From assembly GCA_000349905.1 (NCBI GenBank), contig KB722747.1, positions 289,167-353,166 of the forward strand: a stretch of 64,000 bases of DNA, in the 5' to 3' direction. Shown in pieces: positions 32,525 to 43,378 of this stretch. A program made the translations under genes and the position numbers. This stretch comes from Volvariella volvacea V23 (Eukaryota > Basidiomycota > Agaricomycetes > Agaricales > Pluteaceae). The notes below the pieces were generated by a model, which searched no databases, was not told the DNA's origin, and was given only the letters and a program-made list of their open reading frames with translations. Each line of letters opens with the position of its first letter. Position 1 is the first letter of the stretch.

Positions 32525-33857
32525 ATGGGACTTTATAACTACTCTGTAAGTGAGGTACCCTTCTTGTCAGGTCATCACAATGGCAATCTGCAGGCGGATT
32601 TTTCTGTAGTATCAGGCTGACGAACCTCCATCATGATTAGTATATTCCGGGATATTTCTTGCAGGACGATGTGAGATCAGCCTGGCCCGCTGTATGTTGC
32701 TTTGTTCCTTGTCCTTGATCGCCTATCGGATTCACAAATCCGTAGAATCCCGTTCGATTTGGATTACTAGACGATTCCCCTGAAAGATGGAGGACGTTCT
32801 TTACTGGATTAGACAAGTTGAACCAAGAAGCACCTGCGGGAGTGAAGCATAAGCTGATAATATTTGGGCGACATGGGCAAGGATGGCGTAAGCTAAGTTT
32901 AAAGGCTCTTGACTATACAATCTCAACATCATGCCGCAGACAATACCATTGAAGGTAAATATGGAAAGCAAGCATGCGACGAGTATGTGAATTTCAGAAT
33001 CCCTCGTCAACCAACATTGTAAATGATGAGTCATGTGGTCCAGTTATTGGTATAAGGTGAATGGGGATGGTAAAATTGTATGGGGTCGTATGTCATATTC
33101 GACTTCCGCAATCCATAGGAGTTGCTCATGCGCTCACTACTACAGCCGATCCAGAACTTACATCACTCGGCGAGGATCAAGCTCGAGATGCGGCAAAAAT
33201 GTGGAAAGCGGAACTCGCATTGGCTGATCCCATACCCCTTCCAAGCAAATTCTACAGCAGTCCATTGACGCGGGCCGCAAGAACTTGTCAAATCACTTTC
33301 GAACAGTTTGTCGACACAAATCAAAACTGGGTTGAAATCGTCGAGGTCCGTAAAGAATACTCTCGTTCTTTGCATTATGAAAGCTGACTTTACTAAACGA
33401 AAATAGAACTGCAGAGAAATAAATGGGGTCAATACATGCGACAAGCGGCGTACGAAGTCATACATCTTAGGCAGATTCAAAGGGTTCTTTACTGAGCCTG
33501 GTTTCTCAGAGGAAGATGACTTATGGGATCCTAACGTCAGAGAGTCATTCGAACATATGATCGATAGGGCTGGTACTGTCTTGGACATGATATTTTCAAC
33601 CAAGGATGTTGGTAGTTGTGAGTTGCTTATGACTCATGGATACGTTATGTGAGCTGCTCTAACTGCTTGCAGTTGTAAGCATAACGGCCCATGCGTGCAT
33701 TATCAGCGCATTCATGGTCTGCCTAGGAAGGCCAGGGCCAGATCTATTGACCGGAGGTAACTATATTTCGTTATTGGGCTAGTCTGAGCACCCATCTCGT
33801 CCAAATGTAGGCGTACTACCGGTTGTCATCAAAGCGACGGCTGTAGAACAGAATTGA
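32525..33857 (+). CDS. histidine-phosphatase family protein, array copy 5, HGG motif altered
   Basis: It starts MGLYNYS, then YIPGYFLQDDVRSAWPA, IFGRHGQGW|HNTIEGKYG, DPELTSLGEDQARDAAKMW, SKFYSSPLTRAARTCQITF, CDKRRTKSYILGRFKGFF and LWDPNVRESFEHMIDRAG. The second active-site segment reads VSITAHACIISAFMVCLG, so HGG has become HAC, different from copies 3 and 4. It ends VIKATAVEQN. The frame is open, with the expected splice sites. The RHG His, the TRA Arg and the second His are all kept, so loss of activity is possible but not proven. Confidence 0.85.
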
Positions 33858-34317
33858 GAGCAGAGTCGCAATTCACGAGCGTGAGTCAGGGAAGAATGGG
33901 TAATGTCTCGATGTTCTGGGCTATCAGATTCGTCATCCGAGTTTCCACAATTATCCATAGAAGTGTTTTGTATATGCTGTAGTCGTTGACGATAGCATAT
34001 TAATTCGCCTAGGTAGAAAATCCGTCTGAGAACTGGTGCTGTGGTGCAGAGGTAGAGAGAAATGTAGAGGGAAGGCTCAATAGGCGAAGAAGCGGCCGAG
34101 TACAGATTCCGCCTTCCACTGCGAAATAAGGCACAAACTTTGAGGTATGAACTGAGTCGCGAATAAAGGGCTCGTTGTGGTTTCAATGATGAGGCCCAGC
34201 GGGCTTAAGAGCAATATATTACATGTATCCCCAATAAAATATAGTCCAATATGTCGCAAAGATCACAGTCACATACGACAATAGGGGTCGCAAAGTCCTA
34301 GTTGATGGGGAAACACT
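33858..34317. other. spacer between convergent genes
   Basis: About 460 bp between the end of the phosphatase array and the end of reductase copy 1. No gene was recognised. Confidence 0.45.
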
Positions 34318-36580
34318 CTAAATTGAGAACACCTCAGTATGCAACCCAACTCCACCTATCTCTACACCTCTCGCAAGGCTCAACTTTACGGCTGCATTTG
34401 ACGCTTCAACGGTTAGACTTTCAGGTCCACTCACACAGACAGCCAATCCGCCACCCAAGCCAACCCATCTTAGCTCATAATTAGCTCTCCCATGTTCTGC
34501 GTCTATCATATCCCTACTTGACGTCACCACAACGTCGTCATCGGTTCCGGCATCAGACGATGTTTCGAAATCATCTTCAATGCGAGTAAGGACTTGTAGC
34601 AAAGCGCTCGTCGACGAATTGGCTGAGGGGTTCGGGATGGGGTTGAGCTTGATAACAGAGGGTGGGGTGATCATGTCTTGCAAGAGTGCATGCACAGAGG
34701 GTCGTCCAAGCCGTACGTCTTGATTCGGTATCTGGGGTATCGCGTCCGGGTTACACATGCAGGTGACATAAGCAATGATACAAAGGTCCAACGAAGACGA
34801 CAACTCTGCCGTCTCAGCAATTTGTGTCAATATTGGTGCGAACCACTCTATGGCCCCAAAAGATCGGATACACCACACAAACTGGATTCGTCGTGTTCGT
34901 TCTCCGTTTGGTCTGTTGAGTTTGGCGCATCGCCCGACGATGTCGTCTAATAGCCCAATTGTGAAGGTCGCCCCACTACCACCGGATAGAAGCAGAACAG
35001 ATTCATATTCGCCAAGGTCAATGCTACACCCTCCATAAGGACCATCGAGCATGACACGAGTTGGTACCTCTACATCCTTTTCTGCGACACTGTCTCCATG
35101 CTGTTGGAGATATTCAACCAGTTTTTGATGTTCCGATGTGGTGAATTTGCTTAATGCTTGTGACCAACCACCGGCTGAGCGGACTGCAAGATAGATTCCA
35201 GGGGAAGAAATGCAAGAAATATGAGGAGGAGCAGATAGGATCGTGAGCGGATGAGATTCGAGGGTGCGGCCATTCGAGAAGACGCGTAGGTGTACGTGCT
35301 GACCGGCAATCCACCCTCCGTCGCAGTGGGGAACACGAACCTACTCGGGATATTAGGATTTTGGAACCATTGAATTGAAAATGAGATACATACTATGGTC
35401 ATTTGATTTCCGGCGGGTGTCAGATACGCGTCCTTGACTCGTAACCGGAGAAATCTGATTGCAATGTCAAAACCATAGAAAGCCACTCCTAGGAGGATCC
35501 ACCGCGAGGCAAAGATCGTATGATAGCACAATGCTGCCAAAAATCCAATAAAGCCCAAGACACTACAAACAGATAAGTCCAACTCATGGGATGGAAAAAT
35601 GGTCTTACTGAGTAACAAAAAAGACCTCGTATGCCAATTTGCGAATGGGTTTGAGACTAGTAAGGATCAAAAGGAACAGAAAAACCAGAGCGATGATACC
35701 CGTGATCTCCTTTTTCTGACCAAGCACTGGGATTCCCCACCCTCGATGATCGACAATCCACAGTATCCCATGCAGCAGCGAGCCGAAGAACAGACACCGT
35801 CCGGACCATCTGTGGATGAAGTTGAGTTTCTCGTAGCCATATCCCGGGCCCAGTAAGAGTGATACGATAGAGTTTTTCATGGAGAAAAGAAAGACCACGG
35901 GGATCTGTGCAAGAGCCATGAACCCTAAAGGGACAATCGACAACAATGAGAATGTCAGCACATCAGAGGTGAAAAACATTGATCTCTACCTGGGCGGTTG
36001 GGGTTCCTTCGTAACGGTACATGTACAGTCATGCAGACAAGTGTCATGGCAAGGTAAGCAACGACCAGAGATACTAAATTGCGAGTCATTTCCCAGTCCG
36101 TGTGAGCTCGGAATGAAGGTCGACTTGCCTTGTCCAACGTTAAGACCAACACCCGGCAATGACCACCACACAACACTCGACAGTGAACGAATAAATGACA
36201 GCACTTGCACCGGAGATCTGTTGTTCGTGTTTTCGTGTACCTCATCAGGATGACGCTGAAGTGATGAGCCCGTACTACTCCTCTTGTGTCCTTGATGTTC
36301 CCGGCCTGACTCTCGTGCTTCGTAGATCCCAAGGACATCCACCAGCGCCCTCCTCGATAAAATGGCGCGTATGAATCGTGGAATAGAACAAATGACAGCG
36401 AATCCAAGCACTGCCGTCCAAGTGATCGTGAACCTGGTCTGCCATGACGGGTCCACGACATATGAACTATGCAATGACCAAATAATGAATAAAAATGCGA
36501 CGAAAATCTTTGAAAATTATCACACACTTGTATTGCCTGAATTGAGGAGGTATAACTGGAGGTGTGCCAATGTTCACCAT
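34318..36580 (-). CDS. ferric/cupric reductase transmembrane protein (FRE family), copy 1
   Basis: FRE enzymes move electrons from NADPH through FAD and two hemes to reduce Fe3+ or Cu2+ outside the plasma membrane. The start is MVNIGTPPVIPPQFRQY (ATG read from 36580). Helices include FTITWTAVLGFAVICSIPRF, VSLVVAYLAMTLVCMTVHV and GFMALAQIPVVFLFSM. Heme ligands are the His pair 14 apart in FIHRWSGRCLFFGSLLHG, and VTH|VLGFIGFLAALCYHT, where an intron splits the first His codon (CA|T). FAD site: GQHVHLRVFSNG with SHPLTI. NADPH site: VMLDGPYGG and LLLSGGSGATFTIGLLDDIV. The C-terminal GPESLTVEASNA matches the usual CGP...L end. An acidic disordered insert (SSDAGTDDDVVV) lies before it. It includes a GC-AG intron. 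The copper transporter gene follows upstream on the same strand. Confidence 0.9.
36074..36128 (-). other. GC-AG intron in reductase copy 1
   Basis: The only reading that keeps the frame is GGACAAG|GCAAGT...AATTTAG|TATC, giving GLNVGQ|VSLVVAYLA. The donor is GC instead of GT, with an otherwise perfect extended consensus. The intron is 55 nt, and the same donor type and length occur in copy 2. Confidence 0.8.
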
Positions 36581-36927
36581 GACGAAGCGGTGGCAGGTCG
36601 GAGGGATTGGTGGGAGCACAAGATATGGGGATTGCGATTAACAAGGCCACGGAAGCCTTAAATGGAATACGTCGGGCGTACTGGCTGTTACAGCAGTTAT
36701 GCTGTATCAAACAGACTGCAACGCAGCGAGAGGAAACCAAGGCTGGGAAAGCAGTCACTGTGACCATGCCGTGACCGCCCAAGAAAAAAATTTTATCCTC
36801 CGCCATAAACAAAAATAAAATCGTTGAGAACTCTTGACCGAGCTTCACCCAACTTCTTACAACGACATTCAATACAAGTCCCATGCGCGCACGACGATGA
36901 CTCCACCAGACCATAATGTTAACCCGG

Positions 36928-37755
36928 TCATGCCTCTTGGGGGTGACAAACCAATGGCTCCGCTTCTGGTACTGCTTCATATCCGTCTGTGATGATATGC
37001 CTTCCATACAAGAGGTACCCAAACCCCTGTCCTAGTGTAATGGCGAACACGAACTTCAGGTTGAAAGTCCTGAGAAGTAGGCACCATTAAGGTACGAATA
37101 TAGTGGCAAATGAAGCGATCAACTCACATTACAGCAAACATAAGAAGGTAGTGCAAGGAGAGCTGAGTCATATGTAGAATTGCGTGGGGTATCCCTTCAA
37201 CAAGTTTGAATGGTGGTGCATACTTTGGCCTTATTAACGATCGTAGGGACGGGGGTGACGGTATCACAATGCGATTTTCTTCATCGGTATCGGCAACCAA
37301 CTCCTCCTGTGAGATGGGGATTATCCTATGGTTTTGTCTCAATAAGCCTTGCGGATAAGCATGTGTTATGCAGTTTCTACATACCGATTGGTCAATGCTT
37401 GCCCGCTGACAACTGCCATGCAACTAATGAACCTTTCAACCACTGCAAGCAGGAATAGCCCTATGCAAGCTCCAACCATTGCCCCATTGCTCCGAGGTAC
37501 CCAGTCTCGAAACCATAAAGTATCAGGAGGGTTGAAATGAAAGTACATGAACGACGCAGGGGACAGAGTATAGTTCCCCTTGTCCATAGTAGTCGTCTCC
37601 ATCTCCATGGCATTATTGTCGTGTCCATCATGAGCAAAAGCGAAAGCTGCAAAGAGAGTGCTAACTACAAGATAGAACGTGGCAGACCGCGTTATGATGG
37701 TGCGAGATAAAGCGGTGTCCGTTGCATCAGGTGTGACCACACTTTTATAAGGCAT
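36928..37755 (-). CDS. Ctr-type copper transporter
   Basis: Ctr proteins are three-helix, trimeric Cu+ channels. The ATG read from 37755 (MPYKSVVTPDATDT) leads to a hydrophobic stretch (FYLVVSTLFAAFAFA), then the extracellular Met/His-rich region HDGHDNNAMEMETTTMDKG. Helix 1 follows FNPPDTLWFRDWVP (SNGAMVGACIGLFLLAVVER). After an intron (AATCG|GTATGT...TTGAG|A) comes a cytosolic loop with IRPKYAPPF. Helix 2 carries MxxxM as HYLLMFAVM, and helix 3 GxxxG as ITLGQGFGYLLYGR. It ends VCHPQEA. All hallmark motifs are present. It works naturally with the adjacent reductase, which would supply Cu+ from Cu2+. An upstream in-frame ATG at 37812 is an alternative start. Vacuolar versus plasma-membrane location is not decidable. 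Confidence 0.88.
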
Positions 37756-39337
37756 TACGCCAGACCAAAAGGGGCGACTACTGGAGGCTGAATACAGAAA
37801 AGCGGGGTGCATCCATCATCTTGATGGCATAAAGTGTGTGCTCTCATTTCACGAAGAATGAGGGGACCTGTCATCCATTTGTATCTGGCCAGCCAGCGTG
37901 ACCTGTATTGATTTCGCGGGAGGATTCACAGAGGAGGCAGGGGTCATCCCATAGTGGTTTGATTGGCCTGAGCGGTTGCCTAGCACTTGGCATTCCCCGA
38001 GCCAGCGCAGAGTCACGACAGCTTGCACGGCGGTCAATAGGGAGTTTCCGGGTGTTGTTCCGTAGAAGTCCGGAGATTGTGTGCGTCCTGTTGGGGGCCT
38101 ATGGCGGGTGCATCGCCTAGAGAGACCGAGTAGGATAGGGGAGTAGTCTCTAGCACAATAGGCAGCGAGTAACGTATCGATAGGCCTAAAGGTCCATGAA
38201 CAGGGTGCTAATTCATCCATATTCCAGAATGCACAATCATACTGGCTAGATTCGGAGACATAGCAAATTGACAGCGTTGCAGACCCACAGACATGTCGAC
38301 CAGTTGGTTCCACAATTCAAATAGGAGTCTTGGAATCGCCAGCTATAATAACAGAGACTATCCAGAGTGCTTGAAACCGCCTTTTTTCGAGGGAATCGCC
38401 AGGCAATAGTGCTCAGAAGGAGAGGAGATGGTGGGTGCAAATTGCAAACGAGGCATTTCTGCTTGTGCGTGGGAATTTGAGGCCTTTCTGTGATTGGTGC
38501 AAACAAAAGTCGCCACCTCGGCCTCGACCTTACCCACGCGCATTATCGGGACTTGGTGCTGGTGCGAAGGCCCATGGCCACAAATACTTGAGTATGGATG
38601 TCGGCACATCAGACGTGCATATTTGTAGGTGAATAAAGGAGGTCCAGGCACTCATTTTGCTTCTATCAACTCCAACGACGTTCTGGAGTACCATTCATGA
38701 AGAAGCCATCCAGATCGACTTCGAAACACGTCAGGACATCCCGCGAAGGGGACTCGGAAGGGGAGAAGACACAATAGCACACAACGAGAAATGAACACAA
38801 ACGAGCAGTCAAGTTAACTATGTGCCTCCTAGCCTAGTAGTATCCCCTCTGCAGAACTTCCTATTGGCATGTATTTATAACACGATAGATGGCTTCACCC
38901 TCCAGGATCACGATGGCATTGGTAAGGATTATGAGATTGGCTCTTGCAAGCTGCAGTTATATGTCACTAATTTCTGCAACTGTAGACATTGACTTCAATA
39001 TGCTGTTACCCCTTGCATGAGTCAATGCGACACACGCTGACGAAGTGCGTTGCATAAAGAGCTATCGAAAGTGCAAAATCCACTTTCCGCTTTGGAACCG
39101 AGCTCTGAGGCTATACATTGAGTCTCAAGCAATGGAATCGCCTCAGGAATGAGGTAAATCCCTCTGCCGTCGACACGAGAGATGACGTTATCCAAGGATC
39201 GGTCTCACGGGGTTTGCGGACTACGACTACTCGTACACTACATGTACCGTAGATCAAAGTACAATCCATCAAGTCACAAGAATAGGAGAAGGACAAACTG
39301 CGACGGGACTGCACAATCCTGGTTGTTGGAAGCACGC
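37756..39337. other. spacer between the two reductase/transporter units
   Basis: No gene was recognised. The part 38150-38530 is shared with the flank of unit 2. The rest (38530-39337) is the spacer before reductase copy 2 and shows no domain-bearing frame. Confidence 0.45.
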
Positions 39338-41603
39338 TTAAACCGAGAATACCTCAGTGTGCAACCCAATCCCGCCTATCTCTACACCTCTCGCCAGGCT
39401 CAGCTTTACGACTGCATTTGACGCCTCGACGGTTAGACTTTCCGGTCCACTCACACAGACAGCCAATCCGCCACCCAAGCCAACCCACCCCAGCTTATGA
39501 CCAACTCGCCCGGGTTCTGCATCAATCAAATCTTTACTTGATGTTACCACAATGTCATCGTCGGTTCCATCATTAGACGATGTGTCGGAATCATTGTCGA
39601 ATCCTAAGTGAGTGGTCACCTGTAGCAGGGCGTGCGCTGATGAATTAGCTGATGGGCTCGGGATGGGGTTGAGCTTGATCTCAGGAGGTGGGGTGACCAT
39701 CTCTTGCAGGAGGGCATGTACAGAGGGTCGTCCAGATCGTACGTCTTGATTCCATGTCAGGGGAATCTCCTCTGGATTTTTCATGCGGGTAACATAAATT
39801 GTGATACAAAGGTCCAATGAAGACGTGACTTCCACTGCCTCAGCAATTTGCGCTAGGGTCGGTGCGAACCATTCTATAGCCCCATAAGACCGGACACACC
39901 ACACAAAATGGATTCGTCGCGTTCTCTCTCCATTCGGTCTGTTGAGTTTGGCACATCGCCCGACGATGTCGTCTAATAGCCCAATTGTGAAGGTTGCCCC
40001 ACTACCACCGGATAGAAGCAGAACAGATTCATATTCGCCGAGATCAACGCTGCACCCTCCATAAGGACCATCAAGCATGACACGAGTTGGTACCTCTACA
40101 TCTTTTTTTGCGACAATTTCTTCGTTCTCGTGGAGGTATTCGACGAGTTTGCGATGCTCCGATGTAGTGAACTTGTCTAACGTTCGGCTCCAACCACCAA
40201 CTGAGCGGACTGCAAGATAGATTCCAGGAGCAGAAAGACATGAAATATGAGGAGGAGCGGATAGGATCGTGAGCGGATGAGATTCGAGGATACGCCCGTT
40301 CGAGAAGGTGCGTAGGTGTACGTGCTGACCGGCAATCCACCCTCCGTCGCAGTGAGGAATGCGAATCTGTCATGGCTATCAAGATTTGTAGACCATTCGA
40401 TTGATAAATGAGATGCATACTATGGTCATTTGGTTTCCAATGGGTGTCAAATATGCGTCCTTAACCCGTAAGCGGAGGAATCTGATCGCGATGTCGAAAC
40501 CATAGAAAGCCACTCCTGGGACAACCCACCGCGAGGCCGAGGTTGTATGATAGCACAACGCTACCAAAAACCCAACGAGGCCTAAGATACTACGAACGGA
40601 TTAGTCCAGCCCAGGAGACAGAGGAAGAACCCTACTGGGTAACGACAAAAACCTCGTATGCCAATTTACGAAGAAGTTTGAGACTGGTAAGGATCATAAG
40701 GGATAGAAAGGCTAATGCAACGATACCCGTAGTGTCCTTCTCCTGACCAAGGATTTGGATTCCTCGTTCTCGATGTTCACAAATCCATAATATCCCGTGC
40801 AGGAGGGAGCCAAAGAACAGACACCGTCCAGACCATCTATGGATAAAATTAAGTTTCTCGTATCCATAACCTGGACCCAGGAGTAGCGACACGATGGAGT
40901 TCTTCATGCCGAACAGGAAGACAACGGGGATCTGTGCGAGAGCCATAAGTCCTAAAGGAGCAATCAACGGCAATTAGGACGAGACCATCAACAGAGAAAA
41001 ACATTGATCCATACCTGGCCGGTGGGGATTCTTATGTAGGAGTACGTGTACAGTCGTGTAAACAAGCGTCATGGCGAGGTAACCAATGACGAGAGATACT
41101 GGATTGCGATTCATTCCCCAACTTGCGTAAATTCGGAATAAAGGTCAACTCGCCTTGTCCAACGTTGAGTCCAATACCCGGAAAAGACCACCACGCAACA
41201 TTCGATGATGAACGAAGGGACGATAACGCTTGCATCAGAAATCCGTTATTCCGTTTTACGTGTACTTCATTACAATTGGGCTGCAGGGATGATCCCATGC
41301 CACTCTTCTTGTGTCCTTGATGTTCTCTGTCTGACTCCCGTGCTTCATATATCCCAAGAATATCCACCAGCGCCCTCCTCGATGAGATTGCACGTACAAG
41401 TCGTGGGAGAGAACAAATGACAGCAAATCCAACCACTGCGGTCCAAGTGATTGTGAACTTGATTTGCCATGACGGGTCCACGACAGGTGAGCTACGTGAT
41501 GGCTAAATGATGAATGGGGACGCGGAAAATATTGGAGACTTATCACGCACTCATGTCTCCTGAATTGAAATGATACAACTGGAGGTGTGCTGGTGCTCGC
41601 CAT
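39338..41603 (-). CDS. ferric/cupric reductase transmembrane protein (FRE family), copy 2
   Basis: Close paralogue of copy 1 with the same exon plan. The start is MASTSTPPVVSFQFRRH (ATG read from 41603), then IKFTITWTAVVGFAVICSLP, VSLVIGYLAMTLVYTTVHVL and LMALAQIPVVFLFGMKNSIV. Heme His residues lie in FIHRWSGRCLFFGSLLHG and VTH|ILGLVGFLVALCYHT, again with the first His codon split by an intron. FAD: GQHVHLRTFSNG and SHPLTI. NADPH: VMLDGPYGG and LLLSGGSGATFTIGLLDDIV. The end is GIGLHTEVFSV. Differences from copy 1 cluster in the variable acidic insert (DNDSDTSSNDGTDDD) and in the intracellular loop after helix 1. All catalytic positions are kept, so it is likely functional although the neighbouring transporter copy is dead. 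Confidence 0.9.
41099..41153 (-). other. GC-AG intron in reductase copy 2
   Basis: The donor reads CAAG|GCGAGT and the acceptor AATCCAG|TATC. The intron is 55 nt, the same length and position as in copy 1. Splicing gives GLNVGQ|VSLVIGYLA. Confidence 0.8.
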
Positions 41604-41985
41604 GACGAATTGGTGGCAGGTCGAAGGGCGCGAAAGGGAGTTCGAGTCGCGGGGATTACTAGTCAGAAGGCCATGAGAGCTTTAAATAGAATACGCTGAG
41701 TGTGCTGGCTGGTATCGCAGCTTTGTTGTATCAAGTTGACTGCAAGAAGCAACTTGGGCTAGGGAAACGGCCCGAGAAAGAATTTTTATCCATCGCCGTA
41801 AGCAAAAATAAAGCAGATGGAAGTTCTGACCGAGCATCACCTAACTTCTTACAGCGGCCACGCGATACAAGTCCCAGGCGCACAAAATGACGACTTCATC
41901 TAATCCTAATATTAGCTTGTCAGTTCAAGGGCAAAGGATCGTACGCTTTTTGGCCCAGCCCTCGTGGATATCCGATAATCGGTCC

Positions 41986-42305
41986 TTACCTCATCTCCGG
42001 GGGGTGACAAACTAACGGCTCCGCTTCTGATACTGCTTCATACCCATCTGCGAAATATGTCTTCCATGCAAATCCCTGTCCTAGTGTAATGGCGAATATA
42101 AATTCTAGGTTGAAAGTCCTGACTTACATACAGCAAGCATCAGAAGACAGTGCAAGGAGATATGTGTTATATGTGGAATTGTGTAGGGTATCTCTTCAAC
42201 AAGTCTGAAAGGTGGTGCATGCTTCGGCTTCATCAACGATCGTAGGGATGGAGGTGGCGACATCATGACAGGAAATTCCTTCATCAGTAGCGGGATCCAA
42301 CTGCT
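41986..42305 (-). pseudogene. truncated Ctr-type copper transporter
   Basis: It matches only the second half of the intact transporter at 36928-37755: SPPPSLRSLMKPKHAPPF, helix 2 (ITHISLHCLLMLAV) and helix 3 (FIFAITLGQGF). Three lesions are visible. The Met-rich N-terminus and helix 1 are gone. The last intron has shrunk to about 9 nt (GTAAGTCAG), too short to splice, so the frame stops soon after LAVCKSGLST. Helix 3 has lost the segment holding the second Gly of GxxxG (GFGYLLYGR became GFAWKTYFA). It has no start codon context. It is best read as a dead relic. Confidence 0.85.
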
Positions 42306-43378
42306 GATCACCCGGAGGTATTGACTAATCTCCAGTGAGATGGCCCACGAGCAAGGCATCCATACGTCCACATTCAAGAGTGCCTGAGAGTATTGGCTAA
42401 GTTTGGAGCTAAAGCACCTCAGCAACACTCTGGCCTCGCGGAGATGTCGACTAGTTGGTTCCATAATCCAAATCAGAGTTTGTATTTGCCAGCCATGACG
42501 ATAGACAATGACTACAGTGCTTGAAAATGCCTTTTTCGAGGGAGTTTCAAGGCAATGGTGCTCCAAAGGAAGGGTGCACATTGCAAACGAGGTATTTTTA
42601 CTTCTGTGTGAGAAATTTGAGGCGTCCTATAATTGGTGTTTGCACCAACCACAACCCGAGCACTCAAATTGGCACCCATTATGCATTGCACTTTACTTGA
42701 TCTCCTCCTAGAGCTTTACGCTTCAGTGTTCACGAACGACCAACGAAAATCGATTTCCAATTCGATTAAGCTCTGTAAGAACGTTCCATGAAGAGGAAGG
42801 GGAAGGGCACCAGTACTCTAGTGAGTCTAGTCATCGAGAAACAGCATTGTCAATATATTATTATCGCTCGCGTAGTCAGTGCGATACACGAAGATGAAGT
42901 GAGTACGAACGCATTTGGATGCAATCCCAATACACGTCAGTCTATACACCTTAACATTATTTCATAGATCAAAAATGGGTACCAAGAAAAGGATATCCAT
43001 TGGATCCTGAGACCCGCCGAAATAGGAAAGTCGGCGATTGTGATAAGGAGCAGAGCGTTCGCATTCGTGCTTGGAATACTCCCAGATATAGGAGCAAGGG
43101 CCTCAAGGCTTGGACCGGTGTTATTACTACTTATCGGTATTTGCCGTTGGTGATAGCCTTGGCAGCGTTCCTCGATGGCGATGGTCAGGGCACTGACTAC
43201 TTCAGGACCAACATTTCTGAAATTCTCCATATGGATTCTCCAGTATTTCTACTCGACGAGAGCGCCTTTGGCCCTTTCTTCCATTCTTCCTTGATCCTGC
43301 TCCACTCGGGCCACGACTCGACTTCAGCACAGATATTCTCCTCATTCCGAACAACTCGGAAGTGAATCTGGATTTGAA
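42306..43378. other. spacer, partly duplicated flank
   Basis: 42310-42650 is the copy of the 38160-38530 flank. From 42650 to 43378 I recognise no gene, although the first exon (signal peptide) of the next gene may lie near 43200-43378. Confidence 0.4.

Larger units (their letters stand above)
25100..33860 (+). repeat. tandem array of five histidine-phosphatase genes plus a remnant
   Basis: Five direct copies start at 25215, 26854, 28537, 30531 and 32525 (spacing 1639, 1683, 1994, 1994 bp). All have the same exon plan, including a 7-codon first exon and a 17-codon second exon, and each is preceded by the same short upstream block. Between copies 3 and 4 lies the tail of a further copy. Confidence 0.95.
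34318..38530 (-). repeat. segmental duplication, unit 1 (reductase + copper transporter)
   Basis: This unit is repeated as 39338-42650. Matching parts are the whole reductase, the 3' half of the copper transporter (about 36930-37290) and the flank near 38180-38530 (for example tgtcgaccagttggttccac against tgtcgactagttggttccat). The stretch 37290-38150 has no partner in unit 2. Confidence 0.85.
39338..42650 (-). repeat. segmental duplication, unit 2 (reductase + broken copper transporter)
   Basis: Second unit of the 34318-38530 segment. Compared with unit 1 it lacks about 0.85 kb. Homology jumps near 42305 from unit-1 position about 37290 to about 38150, which removes the 5' half of the copper transporter. 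Confidence 0.85.

Noticed and set aside
35595..35640. apparent loss of a heme-ligand histidine in the reductases (FVTQ instead of VTH)
   Set aside because: The Gln appears only when reading through the donor site. Splicing joins CA|T and restores His in both copies.
35955..37022. 355-codon minus-strand frame across the reductase 5' end and the transporter 3' end
   Set aside because: It runs through introns and in the wrong frame of both genes. Only about 35 codons of it coincide with a true reductase exon.
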